DNA from: Burkholderiales bacterium Ga0077547
GTDB taxonomy: Bacteria; Pseudomonadota; Gammaproteobacteria; Burkholderiales; Burkholderiaceae_C
Length of the DNA stretch: 64,000 nt
Assembly: GCA_001464195.1 (NCBI GenBank)
Contig: LNEY01000014.1
Span: 62,001-126,000 of the forward strand
Direction: 5' to 3'
Part shown: positions 19,164 through 28,810 of the stretch, one piece after another
How positions within the stretch are numbered: the stretch's first letter is position 1
Layout: every line of letters starts with the position of its first letter
Position numbers and translations under genes: made by a program
Notes under the pieces: generated by a model
Database searches by the model: none
The model's input: the letters and a program-made list of their open reading frames with translations, nothing else
What the model was told of the DNA's origin: nothing

Positions 19164-20513
19164 ATGTGGATAAGGCTGCTGCAAAGTTTCGGACGCAGTG
19201 CCTATGCATTCCCATTGGCCTGCATCGCTGCGCTGCTGCTGCTCGTCATCAGCGAGACGTCTTATCGCGCGGCCACTGACTCGATGCAGCGGCTGGCCTC
19301 GATGGCCGCGACGCGAACCGAAATCCAATCGCTGTGGCGTCATCTCGTCGATGCTGAAACCGGCCAGCGTGGCTACCTGATCACTGGGCGGCCAGACTAC
19401 CTCAAACCCTACAGGGATTCACTGGCGCAGGTCGATGCTTCGTTGCGCGTGCTTGGCGACTATTACCGTGACGACGCCGAAGGCCAGCCACTGGTTCGGC
19501 AACTCAGCTCACTCAGCACGCAGAAGCTGTCTGAGCTGGCGACCACCATGCGGCTGTACGACGAAGGGAAGCAGGACGGATGGCGCGAGATGATGTTGAC
19601 CAACATCGGCCAGGAAAAGATGGAAGCGATACGGGTCGCTTCACGCTCGCTGCTGGACCTCGAATCGGAGCGGGTGAACCGCAAGCGCGAGGGCGTCCAG
19701 CGCACCTTGTTGATCAACCGCATCGGCGTCGCGCTGACCACGCTGATCAGCCTGCTGGCGGTGTCGCTCTATTTCAGGCAAAGCGTGGTGCTGACCCGGG
19801 TTCAGCTTGAGCAAAAGCTGGCGGTGCAGGTCGAGCGCGATCGTCTCGAAGCGGAGGTCAAGACCCGCACCGCGCAGCTCACCGAACTGGCCCAGCACCT
19901 GCAAACCGCGCGCGAAGACGAGCGCAGCCGGCTCGCGCGCGAGCTGCACGACGAGCTCGGCGCGCTGTTGACGGCAGCCAAGCTCGACGCGGCACGGCTG
20001 AAGGCCAGACTCGGCACGATGACGCCCGAGGTCACCGAACGCCTGCTGCACCTGAACAAGCTGCTCAACGACGGCATCGCACTGAAGCGCCAGATCATCG
20101 AGAACCTGCGGCCTTCATCCCTGAGCAATCTGGGACTGGCCGCCGCGCTGGAGATCATCACCGGCGAGTTCGCGACCGCGTCGGGCCTGCAACTGCATGT
20201 CGAGCTTGCGCCGACCAGCCTCAGCCCTTCCGGTGAGCTGACGACCTACCGTCTGGTCCAGGAAGCGCTGACCAACATCGCGAAGTATGCAAAGGCCACC
20301 GAAGTCTGGATCACGCTATCGCAACAACAGGGGACGGTGACGATCTCGGTGCGTGACAACGGTTGCGGCTTCGACACGAGCGTGCCGCGGCAAGCGGCGC
20401 ACGGCCTACTTGGCATGCGCTACCGGGTAGAGGCCGAGGGCGGACAGATGACGCTGGTCAGCCAGCCTGGTGCGGGCACCTCGATCGAGGCACAACTGCC
20501 CACGAAGGCGTGA
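19164..20513 (+). CDS. CHASE3-domain sensor histidine kinase (HisKA_3 type)
   Basis: 449 residues. N-terminal membrane helix (LACIAALLLLVIS), a periplasmic CHASE3-like all-helical region with VDAETGQRGYLITGRPDYL, a second membrane helix near residue 190, a coiled stretch, then HisKA_3 with phosphoacceptor His near 262 in SRLARELHDELG and an HATPase domain (VQEALTNIAKYAKATE, DNGCGFD, GLLGMRYRVE). This is the NarX/DesK class that pairs with NarL-type regulators, matching its divergent neighbour. Signal unknown. Confidence 0.93.
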   Translation: MWIRLLQSFGRSAYAFPLACIAALLLLVISETSYRAATDSMQRLASMAATRTEIQSLWRHLVDAETGQRGYLITGRPDYLKPYRDSLAQVDASLRVLGDYYRDDAEGQPLVRQLSSLSTQKLSELATTMRLYDEGKQDGWREMMLTNIGQEKMEAIRVASRSLLDLESERVNRKREGVQRTLLINRIGVALTTLISLLAVSLYFRQSVVLTRVQLEQKLAVQVERDRLEAEVKTRTAQLTELAQHLQTAREDERSRLARELHDELGALLTAAKLDAARLKARLGTMTPEVTERLLHLNKLLNDGIALKRQIIENLRPSSLSNLGLAAALEIITGEFATASGLQLHVELAPTSLSPSGELTTYRLVQEALTNIAKYAKATEVWITLSQQQGTVTISVRDNGCGFDTSVPRQAAHGLLGMRYRVEAEGGQMTLVSQPGAGTSIEAQLPTKA

Positions 20514-20704
20514 TTTCAGCCGCGGCCTACGCGGCCCCCGAGCCTCTCGGTGGCCGTGTCATCGCTTTCCTACAGGCGCGTGCCGAATCGGCCGACGCCA
20601 GCCAGGCCCACTGGCCTATCGATTGAACGCCCCCTGCGAATGACACTGGTTGTGCGTGACGTGCTTTGTGCCGCATGCACCGCCCGTCAACTCAGGAGAT
20701 GTTC

Positions 20705-20866
20705 ATGTTGCATTACGCCGTCGTTTTCTTCGTCATTGCCTTGATCGCCGCGCTGTTCGGCTTTGGTGGCATTGCCGCCAGTGCTGCCGGTATCGCCAAG
20801 ATCTTGTTCGTGGTCTTCATCGTTCTCGCCATCGGCAGCTTCCTGCTGGGGCAGATGAAGAAATAG
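20705..20866 (+). CDS. DUF1328 small membrane protein (YtjA-like)
   Basis: 53 residues, almost wholly two membrane helices: [20 protein letters not shown] and [20 protein letters not shown], ending in MKK. This is the usual length of the family. Two ATGs are near; AGGAG at 20694-20698 is six bases before the second, so 20705 is chosen. Function unknown; often stress-related and found with DUF883 and BON genes as here. Confidence 0.88.
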   Translation: MLHYAVVFFVIALIAALFGFGGIAASAAGIAKILFVVFIVLAIGSFLLGQMKK

Positions 20867-20937
20867 TCAGCGCCGCACCGCCAGCGCTGCGCCACCACCG
20901 GTTTCAAACCCTTTCCACTCCATCAAGGATCAACATC

Positions 20938-21300
20938 ATGCCCACGCCCACCCAATTCATTGAAGACGCTGCCCACTCTGCCGATCTCGCTGTCGATCAA
21001 CTCGATGCTGCCGCACAGCAGGCACACAACCACCTGGCCGAGAAGGCCCACAACGCGGTGAATGCCGCCAAGCCTGTGATGGACCGCCTGGCCAAGGATG
21101 CCGAGTCGATCGCCCGTCGCGGCCTGGACACCGCCCGTGAAACCTCGCGTCAGTTGCGTGAGCGCGCCGCGCAAGCCTCTGACAGCACCGTTCAGTACAT
21201 CAAGGACGAGCCGGTCAAGGCCATGCTGATCGCCGCAGCCGCGGGCGCCGCGCTGGTCACGGTGATCGGTCTGCTGAGCCGGTCACGTCGAGGCGACTGA
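20938..21300 (+). CDS. DUF883 (ElaB/YqjD-like) protein
   Basis: 120 residues: a long amphipathic Ala-rich helical domain (about 1-90), then one C-terminal membrane segment (MLIAAAAGAALVTVIGLLS) with an RSRRGD end. E. coli YqjD and ElaB are inner-membrane proteins that bind ribosomes in stationary phase; whether this one does is unknown. It sits between a DUF1328 gene and a holin-like gene, similar to the yqjDE order of enterobacteria. Confidence 0.85.
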   Translation: MPTPTQFIEDAAHSADLAVDQLDAAAQQAHNHLAEKAHNAVNAAKPVMDRLAKDAESIARRGLDTARETSRQLRERAAQASDSTVQYIKDEPVKAMLIAAAAGAALVTVIGLLSRSRRGD

Positions 21301-21346
21301 TCGAGCAAGGCTGGCTGGTCCACACCGAATCGAAAACGAGCTCCCC

Positions 21347-21724
21347 ATGCACCCGTTCTTCAAACTCATGGTGGACCGGCCTGCCGTGATCACCGATCAC
21401 GTCGAAGCCTACGCGTCGCTGGCGGCACTGGAGTTGTCCGGTGCCGTCACGCAGCTCCGAGAGCGCGCGCTCAAGACTGCGATCGCACTGTCATGCGCTG
21501 CGGTCGCCGCGGTGCTGGCGGGCGTGGCGGTGATGCTGTGGGCCGTCACGCCACCTGATCAGCTACACGCGACATGGGCTTTGTGGCTCGCCCCAGGATT
21601 GCCAGCCGTTGTGGGAGCGTGGAGCTGGTTCTCCGTCCAGGCCATCAGCGACGCCCCCGCGTTTTCTGCACTGCGCGGTCAGGTTCGCGCGGACATCGAC
21701 ATGCTCCGTGAGGTCAGTCCGTGA
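21347..21724 (+). CDS. Phage-holin-superfamily (YqjE-like) membrane protein
   Basis: 125 residues with two membrane helices (about 45-66 and 77-98) after a helical N-terminus with VEAYASLAALELSGA. The pattern fits the PF07332/YqjE class that accompanies DUF883 proteins. Despite the name the family is not known to lyse cells. The stop overlaps the next GTG start. Confidence 0.7.
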   Translation: MHPFFKLMVDRPAVITDHVEAYASLAALELSGAVTQLRERALKTAIALSCAAVAAVLAGVAVMLWAVTPPDQLHATWALWLAPGLPAVVGAWSWFSVQAISDAPAFSALRGQVRADIDMLREVSP

Positions 21725-22326
21725 GCGCCACGTCCCTGCCACTGGATCAGCGGTCATTGCAGACACTGGGCACTCCGACGGACACCCTCCTCGGCGTCAC
21801 CGAGCGCTTGGAAAAGTCGCGGCGACTGATGCGTGAGCAGATGTTCGAACTGAACTCCGGCTCAGCCCAGGTCAAAAGCCAAGGTCACGGTACGCCGAGC
21901 AACTGGTGGGTCGCATTGAGCGCGATTCCCGTGCTCGGCCCACTGATCAGCGATGCGGCCAGTTGGTGGGCAGACCACCCTTTGCGCGCAGTGGCTGACT
22001 TGTTTGTGAGACCCGGCACCTCGTCGGCATCCAAGCCACTGACACAACGCCATCCGTGGGCCATGCTCATCGGCGCGGCCGCCGTTGGCGCGCTTGTGAT
22101 GTGGACGCGGCCCTGGCGCTTCGCGCTTCTGAGGCGAGCGGTTTACTCGGGGCTGCTGCCTCAAGTGGTGAGCTCGGTCCTTGCGCGGGTGCCGACCGAT
22201 GGTTTGCTCAATCTTGCCCAGTCTGTGTGGCAGCGTCCCGCCCAGGGCAAGGCATCTCCCGCACCCGATGTCACTGTGCAGCAGGCACCGAGGCGCAGCG
22301 AGGGCCGACCCAGCACGCTGCATTGA
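21721..22326 (+). CDS. Uncharacterised membrane-associated protein in YqjDE-like cluster
   Basis: 201 residues, not recognised. N-terminal 50 residues are helical and charged (TERLEKSRRLMREQM), followed by two hydrophobic stretches (about 60-75 and 110-125) and a basic C-terminus rich in Pro, Ala and Arg. GTG start overlaps the previous stop (GTGA), so it is probably translated with the YqjE-like gene. It occupies the place of yqjK-type genes, but no similarity is evident. Confidence 0.65.
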   Translation: MSATSLPLDQRSLQTLGTPTDTLLGVTERLEKSRRLMREQMFELNSGSAQVKSQGHGTPSNWWVALSAIPVLGPLISDAASWWADHPLRAVADLFVRPGTSSASKPLTQRHPWAMLIGAAAVGALVMWTRPWRFALLRRAVYSGLLPQVVSSVLARVPTDGLLNLAQSVWQRPAQGKASPAPDVTVQQAPRRSEGRPSTLH

Positions 22327-22381
22327 AAGCCAGTCTCCCCCTTCACCCCCACCTTCTCCAACCGTCTCAAGGAATCACACC

Positions 22382-22696
22382 ATGTCCACACGCACCACCC
22401 TCGCCTCCATCGCCGCTTGCGTTGCGTTGATCACCCTGTCCGGCTGTGCCGTGACGCGCGATCAATCGACCGTTGGCGCCTACATCGACGACACCGCGAT
22501 CACCACGTCGGTCAAGGCCCGTTTCGTTGACAACAAGGATGTCGATGCGACGTCGATCAGCGTCGAAACCCTGAACGGTACGGTGCTGCTGTCGGGCTTT
22601 GCCAAGAGCAGCGCCGAGAAGATGCGTGCCGAAGAGATCGCCGTATCGGTGAAGGGCGTGAAGTCGGTGCGTAACGAGATTGCCCTGCGCAGCTGA
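22382..22696 (+). CDS. BON-domain lipoprotein
   Basis: 104 residues. Signal peptide with lipobox LSGC near residue 22, then one BON domain: DTAITTSVKARFVDNKDVDATSISVETLNG-type strand-helix pattern, VLLSGFAKS, and VKGVKSVRNEI. BON proteins of the OsmY/DolP class associate with phospholipid membranes and help under osmotic or envelope stress. It closes the small cluster and is followed by a strong terminator. Confidence 0.92.
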   Translation: MSTRTTLASIAACVALITLSGCAVTRDQSTVGAYIDDTAITTSVKARFVDNKDVDATSISVETLNGTVLLSGFAKSSAEKMRAEEIAVSVKGVKSVRNEIALRS

Positions 22697-22716
22697 CTTC
22701 CTTCATCTGCCCATGA

Positions 22717-22742
22717 AAAAGGCCCGCTTGCGCGGGCCTTTT
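22717..22742. terminator. Bidirectional terminator between BON gene and rhlE
   Basis: AAAAGGCCCGC, loop TTGC, GCGGGCCTTTT: an 11-bp perfect stem flanked by A and T tracts, so it can stop transcripts from both sides. The rhlE-type gene ends 24 bases further on. Confidence 0.9.
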
Positions 22743-22765
22743 CACGTTCAGCCAGTGCATCCTGC

Positions 22766-24214
<1,449 letters not shown>

Positions 24215-24675
24215 ACGTACTTTCAAATGCGGTGCCGACGCTGTGCACAAGGGCACAACGCCATGAGGCACCCGCCGGTTCTATGAACCGACAAGGTCAG
24301 GTCGCTGGGAGAAGGTTCGCTTTGAGAACGGTGAAGCGGAACAGTCAAGCGACGGCATCGCCGCCGACCGTTGCCTGCAAGTGCCCTCAGATGAGGACAC
24401 CGGCTCAAAGCGCTATCGAGACCTGCCGCACTGAAAAACGTGGGCTGACTCGAACGAGGTCAGAGGGGATGAACGAGCATCGATCACAACAACTATGCCG
24501 ATGGACTGGCAAGTGATCGTCGATGCGAGCGAAGCCTGCGAGTTTACCCTGAATCAGCAGCCATGGAAAGGCCCGCGTGCGAATCGATCACTCACCACGA
24601 TCCGTTTGAGCGCACCTTGAAGAAGGCGTTCGCGTGGCGAGGGCAGTATCCTTGCCGTCCGCTCGAACGACCTCC
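24215..24675. other. Divergent intergenic region, no gene seen
   Basis: 461 bases between the starts of the helicase gene and the DUF3717 gene. It is less GC-rich than its neighbours. Open frames that cross it carry no family signature. It probably holds a long 5' leader for rhlE, which would be common for cold-induced DEAD-box genes, but no motif proves this. Confidence 0.4.
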
Positions 24676-25101
24676 ATGGCTGGCATACACATCACCGACA
24701 TCGAAAGTGCCATCAACTGGTGGCGCGAACGCTCGCCATCCCCCGACGGCATCACGGCTTGCCGCGAGGTCAGGGCCTTGGCCGAGGTGTATGCACTGAT
24801 GGTGTATTACCGCGAGAGCGAATGCGACGACGTGAGCATGCCTGCCTCGGCGCGAGATGCGTGGTTGATCTGGTACGCCACCACCCCCGATGCGCCCTGC
24901 ATCGCGATCTGTTCAACCAGTCAGGGCGACGCGGTCTGCAAGGGCTGCGGGCGCACCTTCGACGAGGTCCAGAACTGGACTGTGATGTCGCCCGCCGAGA
25001 AGCGCGGAACCTGGCGGCGCATCACGATGGATGGCACGGCCTGGCGCTTCAACCGTTACGCCGAACGGGCACACGAGGCCACGCCAACCGCGCCCTCTTG
25101 A
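24676..25101 (+). CDS. DUF3717 - DUF1289 fusion protein
   Basis: 141 residues. The first half (MAGIHITDIESAINWWRER, then REVRALAEVYALMVYY) is DUF3717, a domain typical of Burkholderiales. The second half has the DUF1289 pattern with four Cys, CX3CX8CX2C, in PCIAICS...CKGCGRTFDEVQNW, likely binding zinc or an Fe-S centre. The two are usually separate proteins, as far as I know. Function is unknown. ATG 24676 begins the DUF3717 motif; an upstream ATG adds 14 residues. Confidence 0.8.
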   Translation: MAGIHITDIESAINWWRERSPSPDGITACREVRALAEVYALMVYYRESECDDVSMPASARDAWLIWYATTPDAPCIAICSTSQGDAVCKGCGRTFDEVQNWTVMSPAEKRGTWRRITMDGTAWRFNRYAERAHEATPTAPS

Positions 25102-25126
25102 AACCGGCGCAGCAGCAGCCATTTCA
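25097..25126 (+). promoter_or_regulatory. Sigma-32-like heat-shock promoter for the hsp20 operon
   Basis: CTTGAA at 25097-25102 and CCATTTCA at 25119-25126, 16 bases apart, close to the sigma-32 consensus (CTTGAAA and CCCCATnT). It overlaps the end of the DUF3717-DUF1289 gene and lies 49 bases upstream of the first hsp20 ATG. Confidence 0.6.
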
Positions 25127-25174
25127 TCTCCATCGGCTCGACACCGGAGCCTTCCTGACGATGGAGAAACCAAC

Positions 25175-25627
25175 ATGTACGACGCCTATCTGAGTGCCCC
25201 GAACGGGTTCTTTTCAGACCTCGACCGTGTGCGCGGCGAACTCGACTCCTTGTTCGGCTGGGGTGGCACGTCGCGCGCCATCCGATCGACTGCCGGGAGC
25301 AGCTACCCGGCCATCAACGTGGGGCACAGCCCGCAGGCGGTCGATGTCTATGTGTTCGCGCCCGGCATCGACGCGAGCCGCACGGAAGTGACGCTGGACC
25401 GCGGTGTGCTGACCGTCGCTGGCGAGCGCGCGAGCGATCTCCCGAGCGACGCACCGAAGACCAGCGTGCACGGCCGCGAGCGCTACAGCGGCAGGTTCCG
25501 TCGTGCAGTGGCCCTGCCCGACGACGTCGATCCGAGCCAGGTCAGCGCGACCTACCGCGAGGGTGTTCTGCACGTCAACGTGCGACGCCGCGAAGCGGTG
25601 CAACCCAAGCGCATCGCCATCGAGTGA
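25175..25627 (+). CDS. Small heat-shock protein (Hsp20/alpha-crystallin)
   Basis: 150 residues. ATP-independent holdase. Alpha-crystallin domain about 45-140: YPAINVGHSPQAVDVYVFAPGID, the GVLTVAGER turn, ERYSGRFRRAVALPDDVD and GVLHVNVRRRE. A Phe-rich N-terminus (NGFFSDLDRVRGELDSLFGW) is the usual oligomerisation arm. First gene of hsp20-hsp20-htrA, after a sigma-32-like promoter. Confidence 0.94.
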   Translation: MYDAYLSAPNGFFSDLDRVRGELDSLFGWGGTSRAIRSTAGSSYPAINVGHSPQAVDVYVFAPGIDASRTEVTLDRGVLTVAGERASDLPSDAPKTSVHGRERYSGRFRRAVALPDDVDPSQVSATYREGVLHVNVRRREAVQPKRIAIE

Positions 25628-25653
25628 ACCGAACGACCACAGGAGATTTCCAG

Positions 25654-26025
25654 ATGAACAGCACCCCACGCACCTCTGTGCCCAACGACACCACACCCTA
25701 CCTGCTGCCCCGCGTCGATGTCGTCGAAGACAGCGCCGGCATCACCTTGCTGGCCGACCTGCCCGGCGTCAAGCGAGATAGTCTCGACATCAAGGTCGAC
25801 GGGCCCACACTGAGCCTTGAAGGCACGGTCGCACTCGACACACCGCCGTCATTCGACCCCGCATTTGCCGAAGTGCGGGCCTCGCGTTATCGCCGATCGT
25901 TCACTCTCAGCAAGGAGCTCGACACCGCAGCGATCGATGCCCATCTGAAGGACGGTGTACTCAGCCTGCGCATCCCCAAGTTGGCCGAGGCGCAGCCACG
26001 TCGGATCGAGGTACGCGTTGGCTGA
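25654..26025 (+). CDS. Second small heat-shock protein (Hsp20)
   Basis: 123 residues, a shorter paralogue with almost no N-terminal arm. YLLPRVDVVEDSAGITLLADLPGV starts the alpha-crystallin domain; SRYRRSFTLSKELD and GVLSLRIPK finish it. AGGAG lies about nine bases before the ATG. Pairs of unequal Hsp20s commonly form mixed complexes. The htrA-like gene begins inside its 3' end. Confidence 0.93.
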   Translation: MNSTPRTSVPNDTTPYLLPRVDVVEDSAGITLLADLPGVKRDSLDIKVDGPTLSLEGTVALDTPPSFDPAFAEVRASRYRRSFTLSKELDTAAIDAHLKDGVLSLRIPKLAEAQPRRIEVRVG

Positions 26026-27151
26026 GGCGACTCGATTCCGCCGCGCGCCCTCGCTGCTGCTGATCGCGCTGCTCGCTGGCTCGGCGCTCGGCTGGAGCTT
26101 GCACAGCGCCTCTGACGCGGTGGCGGCTTCCGAATCGGCCGCCCCCGCTGCCCCGCGCGCGGTGGTCGCGCGCGGCGATCTGGCAGCCGACGAGCTCAAC
26201 AACATCGAGGTGTTCAAGTCGGTCTCGCCGTCGGTGGTCCACATCACGACGCTGGAGCGCGCGGCCAGTCTGTTCTCCACCGATGTGTCGCAGGTGCCGC
26301 GTGGAACCGGCACTGGTTTCATGTGGGACGAGCGCGGCCACATCGTCACCAACTTCCATGTGATCCAGGGCGCCAACGGCGCGCGGGTCACGCTGTCGGA
26401 TCAAAGCACCTACAGTGCCTCGCTGGTGGGCGTGTTTCCGGACCGCGACATCGCCGTGCTGCGCATCGATGCGCCTGCGGCCAAGCTGAAAGCGATCGCG
26501 CTGGGTCAGAGTGGCAACCTGCAGGTCGGCCAGAAGGTCTATGCGATCGGCAATCCCTTCGGCTTGGACCAGACGCTGACCACGGGCATCGTCAGCGCGC
26601 TGAACCGGGAAATCGAGTCGGTGACCAGGCGACCGATCCGTGGCGCCATCCAGACCGATGCAGCCATCAACCCCGGCAACTCTGGTGGGCCGCTGATCGA
26701 TTCGGCCGGCCGGCTGATCGGCATCAATACCGCCATCTACAGCCCGAGCGGCACGAGTGCCGGCATTGGCTTCGCGATCCCGGTCGACGAGGTCAATCGC
26801 ATCGTGCCTCGGCTGATCCGCGACGGACGCATCCCACGCCCGTCTCTGGGCATCTCCGCCGCGCCGCCGGAATTCAACCGTGCGCTGAAGCTGCCGCTGG
26901 GCATCGCCATCGTCGGCGTCGCGCCCGGCAGCTCAGCCGCTGATGTGGGGCTGCGACCCTTCCGGCGATCCGCTTCCGGCGGTGTCATTGCGGGCGACCT
27001 GATCGTGGCGGTGGACAAGGAGCCTGTCGCCGCGCTCGAAGCCATGCTGGAGCAGTTCGAGCAACATCAGCCCGGCGACACGGTGACGCTGACGGTGTTG
27101 CGTCAGGGTGCGAAGGTCGAGCTGAGGGTGAAATTGGGCCAGTCCGAATGA
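26018..27151 (+). CDS. HtrA/DegP-family periplasmic serine protease with one PDZ domain
   Basis: 377 residues. Signal anchor at about 8-27 (RAPSLLLIALLAGSALGW), trypsin-like domain with His in TNFHVIQ, Asp in DRDIAVLRI and Ser in NPGNSGGPL, then one PDZ domain (about 285-375). One PDZ and an N-terminal anchor suggest DegS/HhoB-like architecture. No ATG fits: the TTG at 26018 has GAGG upstream at good distance and gives a proper N-terminus, overlapping the hsp20 stop by eight bases. The operon couples cytosolic holdases to an envelope protease. Confidence 0.88.
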   Translation: MAEATRFRRAPSLLLIALLAGSALGWSLHSASDAVAASESAAPAAPRAVVARGDLAADELNNIEVFKSVSPSVVHITTLERAASLFSTDVSQVPRGTGTGFMWDERGHIVTNFHVIQGANGARVTLSDQSTYSASLVGVFPDRDIAVLRIDAPAAKLKAIALGQSGNLQVGQKVYAIGNPFGLDQTLTTGIVSALNREIESVTRRPIRGAIQTDAAINPGNSGGPLIDSAGRLIGINTAIYSPSGTSAGIGFAIPVDEVNRIVPRLIRDGRIPRPSLGISAAPPEFNRALKLPLGIAIVGVAPGSSAADVGLRPFRRSASGGVIAGDLIVAVDKEPVAALEAMLEQFEQHQPGDTVTLTVLRQGAKVELRVKLGQSE

Positions 27152-27269
27152 AGGGACGTTGCCGACGCGGCAGCAGGCCGTGAAGCGCAAGAATCGGAGT
27201 GCACTCCACTTCGTGGGGGTCTAAATTCAGGTCTTGATTCTCGACCCACCGAATGCGAAGGACTTGCCG

Positions 27270-28121
27270 ATGCCCCTCGATGACCGCGCTTCGCCGCACG
27301 TGGCCCTCGTGGCTGACCTGTGCCGTCACATCGAGCGTGCCGAAGCACCGCCCACGTTGGCTGAACTCGCTCAGAAGGCGGGGCTCAGCCGTTACCACCT
27401 GCAGCGCGTCTTCAAGGCGGTGACAGGGGTCTCGCCCAGCGACTATGCCCGTGCGCACCGCGCCCAGCGCGTCCGCGAGGCACTGCCCCGTGCCGCATCG
27501 GTGACGCAGGCCTTGTACGACGCAGGCTATGCCTCAAACAGCCGCTTCTACGAAGAGTCAGACGAGGTGCTGGGCATGACCCCCACGGCCTACCGCGCAG
27601 GGGGTGCCGCCACGCAGATCCGCTTCGCGATCGGTCAGTGCTCGCTGGGCGCGATCCTGGTGGCACAAAGCGAGCGCGGCGTGTGCGCCATCCTGCTGGG
27701 CGACGACCCGGATCGGCTGTTGCGCGACCTGCAGGATCGATTCCCCAAGGCGCACCTGATCGGCGGGGACGGTGATTTCGAGCAGACGGTGGCGAGCGTG
27801 GTGGGCTTCATCGAATCGCCCCGGATCGGCCTGTCCTTGCCCCTGGACCTGCAGGGCACCGCCTTCCAGCTGCGGGTCTGGCAGGCCCTGCGCAGCATTC
27901 CGGCGGGCCAAACCGCCAGCTACAGCGACATTGCCCTGCGCATCGGCGCACCAAGTTCCGTGCGAGCCGTGGCGAGTGCGTGCGCCGCCAATCCAGTGGC
28001 GGTGGCCGTGCCTTGCCATCGGGTGCTGCGCATCGACGGTGGCATCTCGGGCTACCGCTGGGGCGTCGAGCGCAAGCGCGCGCTGCTGTTGCGCGAGGCC
28101 GCTGCGCTGACGACGGCGTGA
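27270..28121 (+). CDS. Ada-like regulator / O6-alkylguanine-DNA methyltransferase
   Basis: 283 residues. AraC-type helix-turn-helix at about 15-105 (LAELAQKAGLSRYHLQRVF, then VTQALYDAGYASNSRFY), followed by the methyltransferase domain with active-site PCHRVLR near residue 255 and FQLRVWQALRSIPAG. The zinc-binding N-terminal Ada domain that repairs phosphotriesters and triggers activation is missing. It may repair O6-methylguanine and regulate through another signal. Stop overlaps the alkB start (GTGA). ATG 27270 preferred over a TTG 12 codons earlier. Confidence 0.92.
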   Translation: MPLDDRASPHVALVADLCRHIERAEAPPTLAELAQKAGLSRYHLQRVFKAVTGVSPSDYARAHRAQRVREALPRAASVTQALYDAGYASNSRFYEESDEVLGMTPTAYRAGGAATQIRFAIGQCSLGAILVAQSERGVCAILLGDDPDRLLRDLQDRFPKAHLIGGDGDFEQTVASVVGFIESPRIGLSLPLDLQGTAFQLRVWQALRSIPAGQTASYSDIALRIGAPSSVRAVASACAANPVAVAVPCHRVLRIDGGISGYRWGVERKRALLLREAAALTTA

Positions 28122-28795
28122 CACCGGTGCGCGCGGGTACCCAATCCAATCTCACACTCTTCGATGACGGCGAAGAGGCACCGCGCATCGAGCCGCTCGC
28201 GCCTGGCGCCATCGTGTGGCGTGGGGGCGCACGGAAGTTCGATCACGCCTTGCTTGCGGCCGTCACCGAAGTCACGTTGCAAGCGCCGTGGCGACACCTG
28301 ATCACGCCCGGCGGCTTTCGCATGTCGGTGTCGATGACCAGCTGCGGCGCCGCCGGCTGGGTCAGCGATCGCCGCGGCTACCGCTACGACCCGATCGATC
28401 CCGACAGCGGCAAGCCCTGGCCCACGATGCCCACCGTGTTCGGCGAATTGGCAGCCATCGCCGCAGAGCAGGCAGGCTTCATGGGCTTCGATCCCGACGT
28501 CTGCCTGATCAATCGCTATGTACCCGGCGCCCGCTTGACGCTGCACCAGGACCGCGATGAACGCGACGGTCGAGCACCGATCGTCTCGGTATCCCTGGGG
28601 TTGCCGGCGATGTTCCAGTTCGGTGGGCCCCACCGCAGCGACCCGACCCGGCGCATTCCGCTCGTCCACGGCGATGTTGCGGTGTGGGGTGGCCCCGCGC
28701 GTTTCTTCCATCACGGCGTTTTGCCGTTGAAGCCCGGCTGCCACCCACTCACCGGCGAGCAGCGGATCAACCTGACCTTCCGGCGGGCGCGCTGA
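28118..28795 (+). CDS. alkB: AlkB DNA dioxygenase
   Basis: 225 residues from GTG, E. coli AlkB being 216. Fe(II)/2-oxoglutarate oxygenase that reverses 1-methyladenine and 3-methylcytosine. Fe ligands HQD (in LTLHQDRDE) and the distal His in FFHHGV; 2-oxoglutarate contacts NRY and the final RINLTFR. GTG overlaps the Ada-like stop, so the two repair genes are coupled. It converges on rfaE1 with 15 bases between stops. Confidence 0.94.
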   Translation: MTPVRAGTQSNLTLFDDGEEAPRIEPLAPGAIVWRGGARKFDHALLAAVTEVTLQAPWRHLITPGGFRMSVSMTSCGAAGWVSDRRGYRYDPIDPDSGKPWPTMPTVFGELAAIAAEQAGFMGFDPDVCLINRYVPGARLTLHQDRDERDGRAPIVSVSLGLPAMFQFGGPHRSDPTRRIPLVHGDVAVWGGPARFFHHGVLPLKPGCHPLTGEQRINLTFRRAR

Positions 28796-28810
28796 GCCTC
28801 AACCCTGGGG

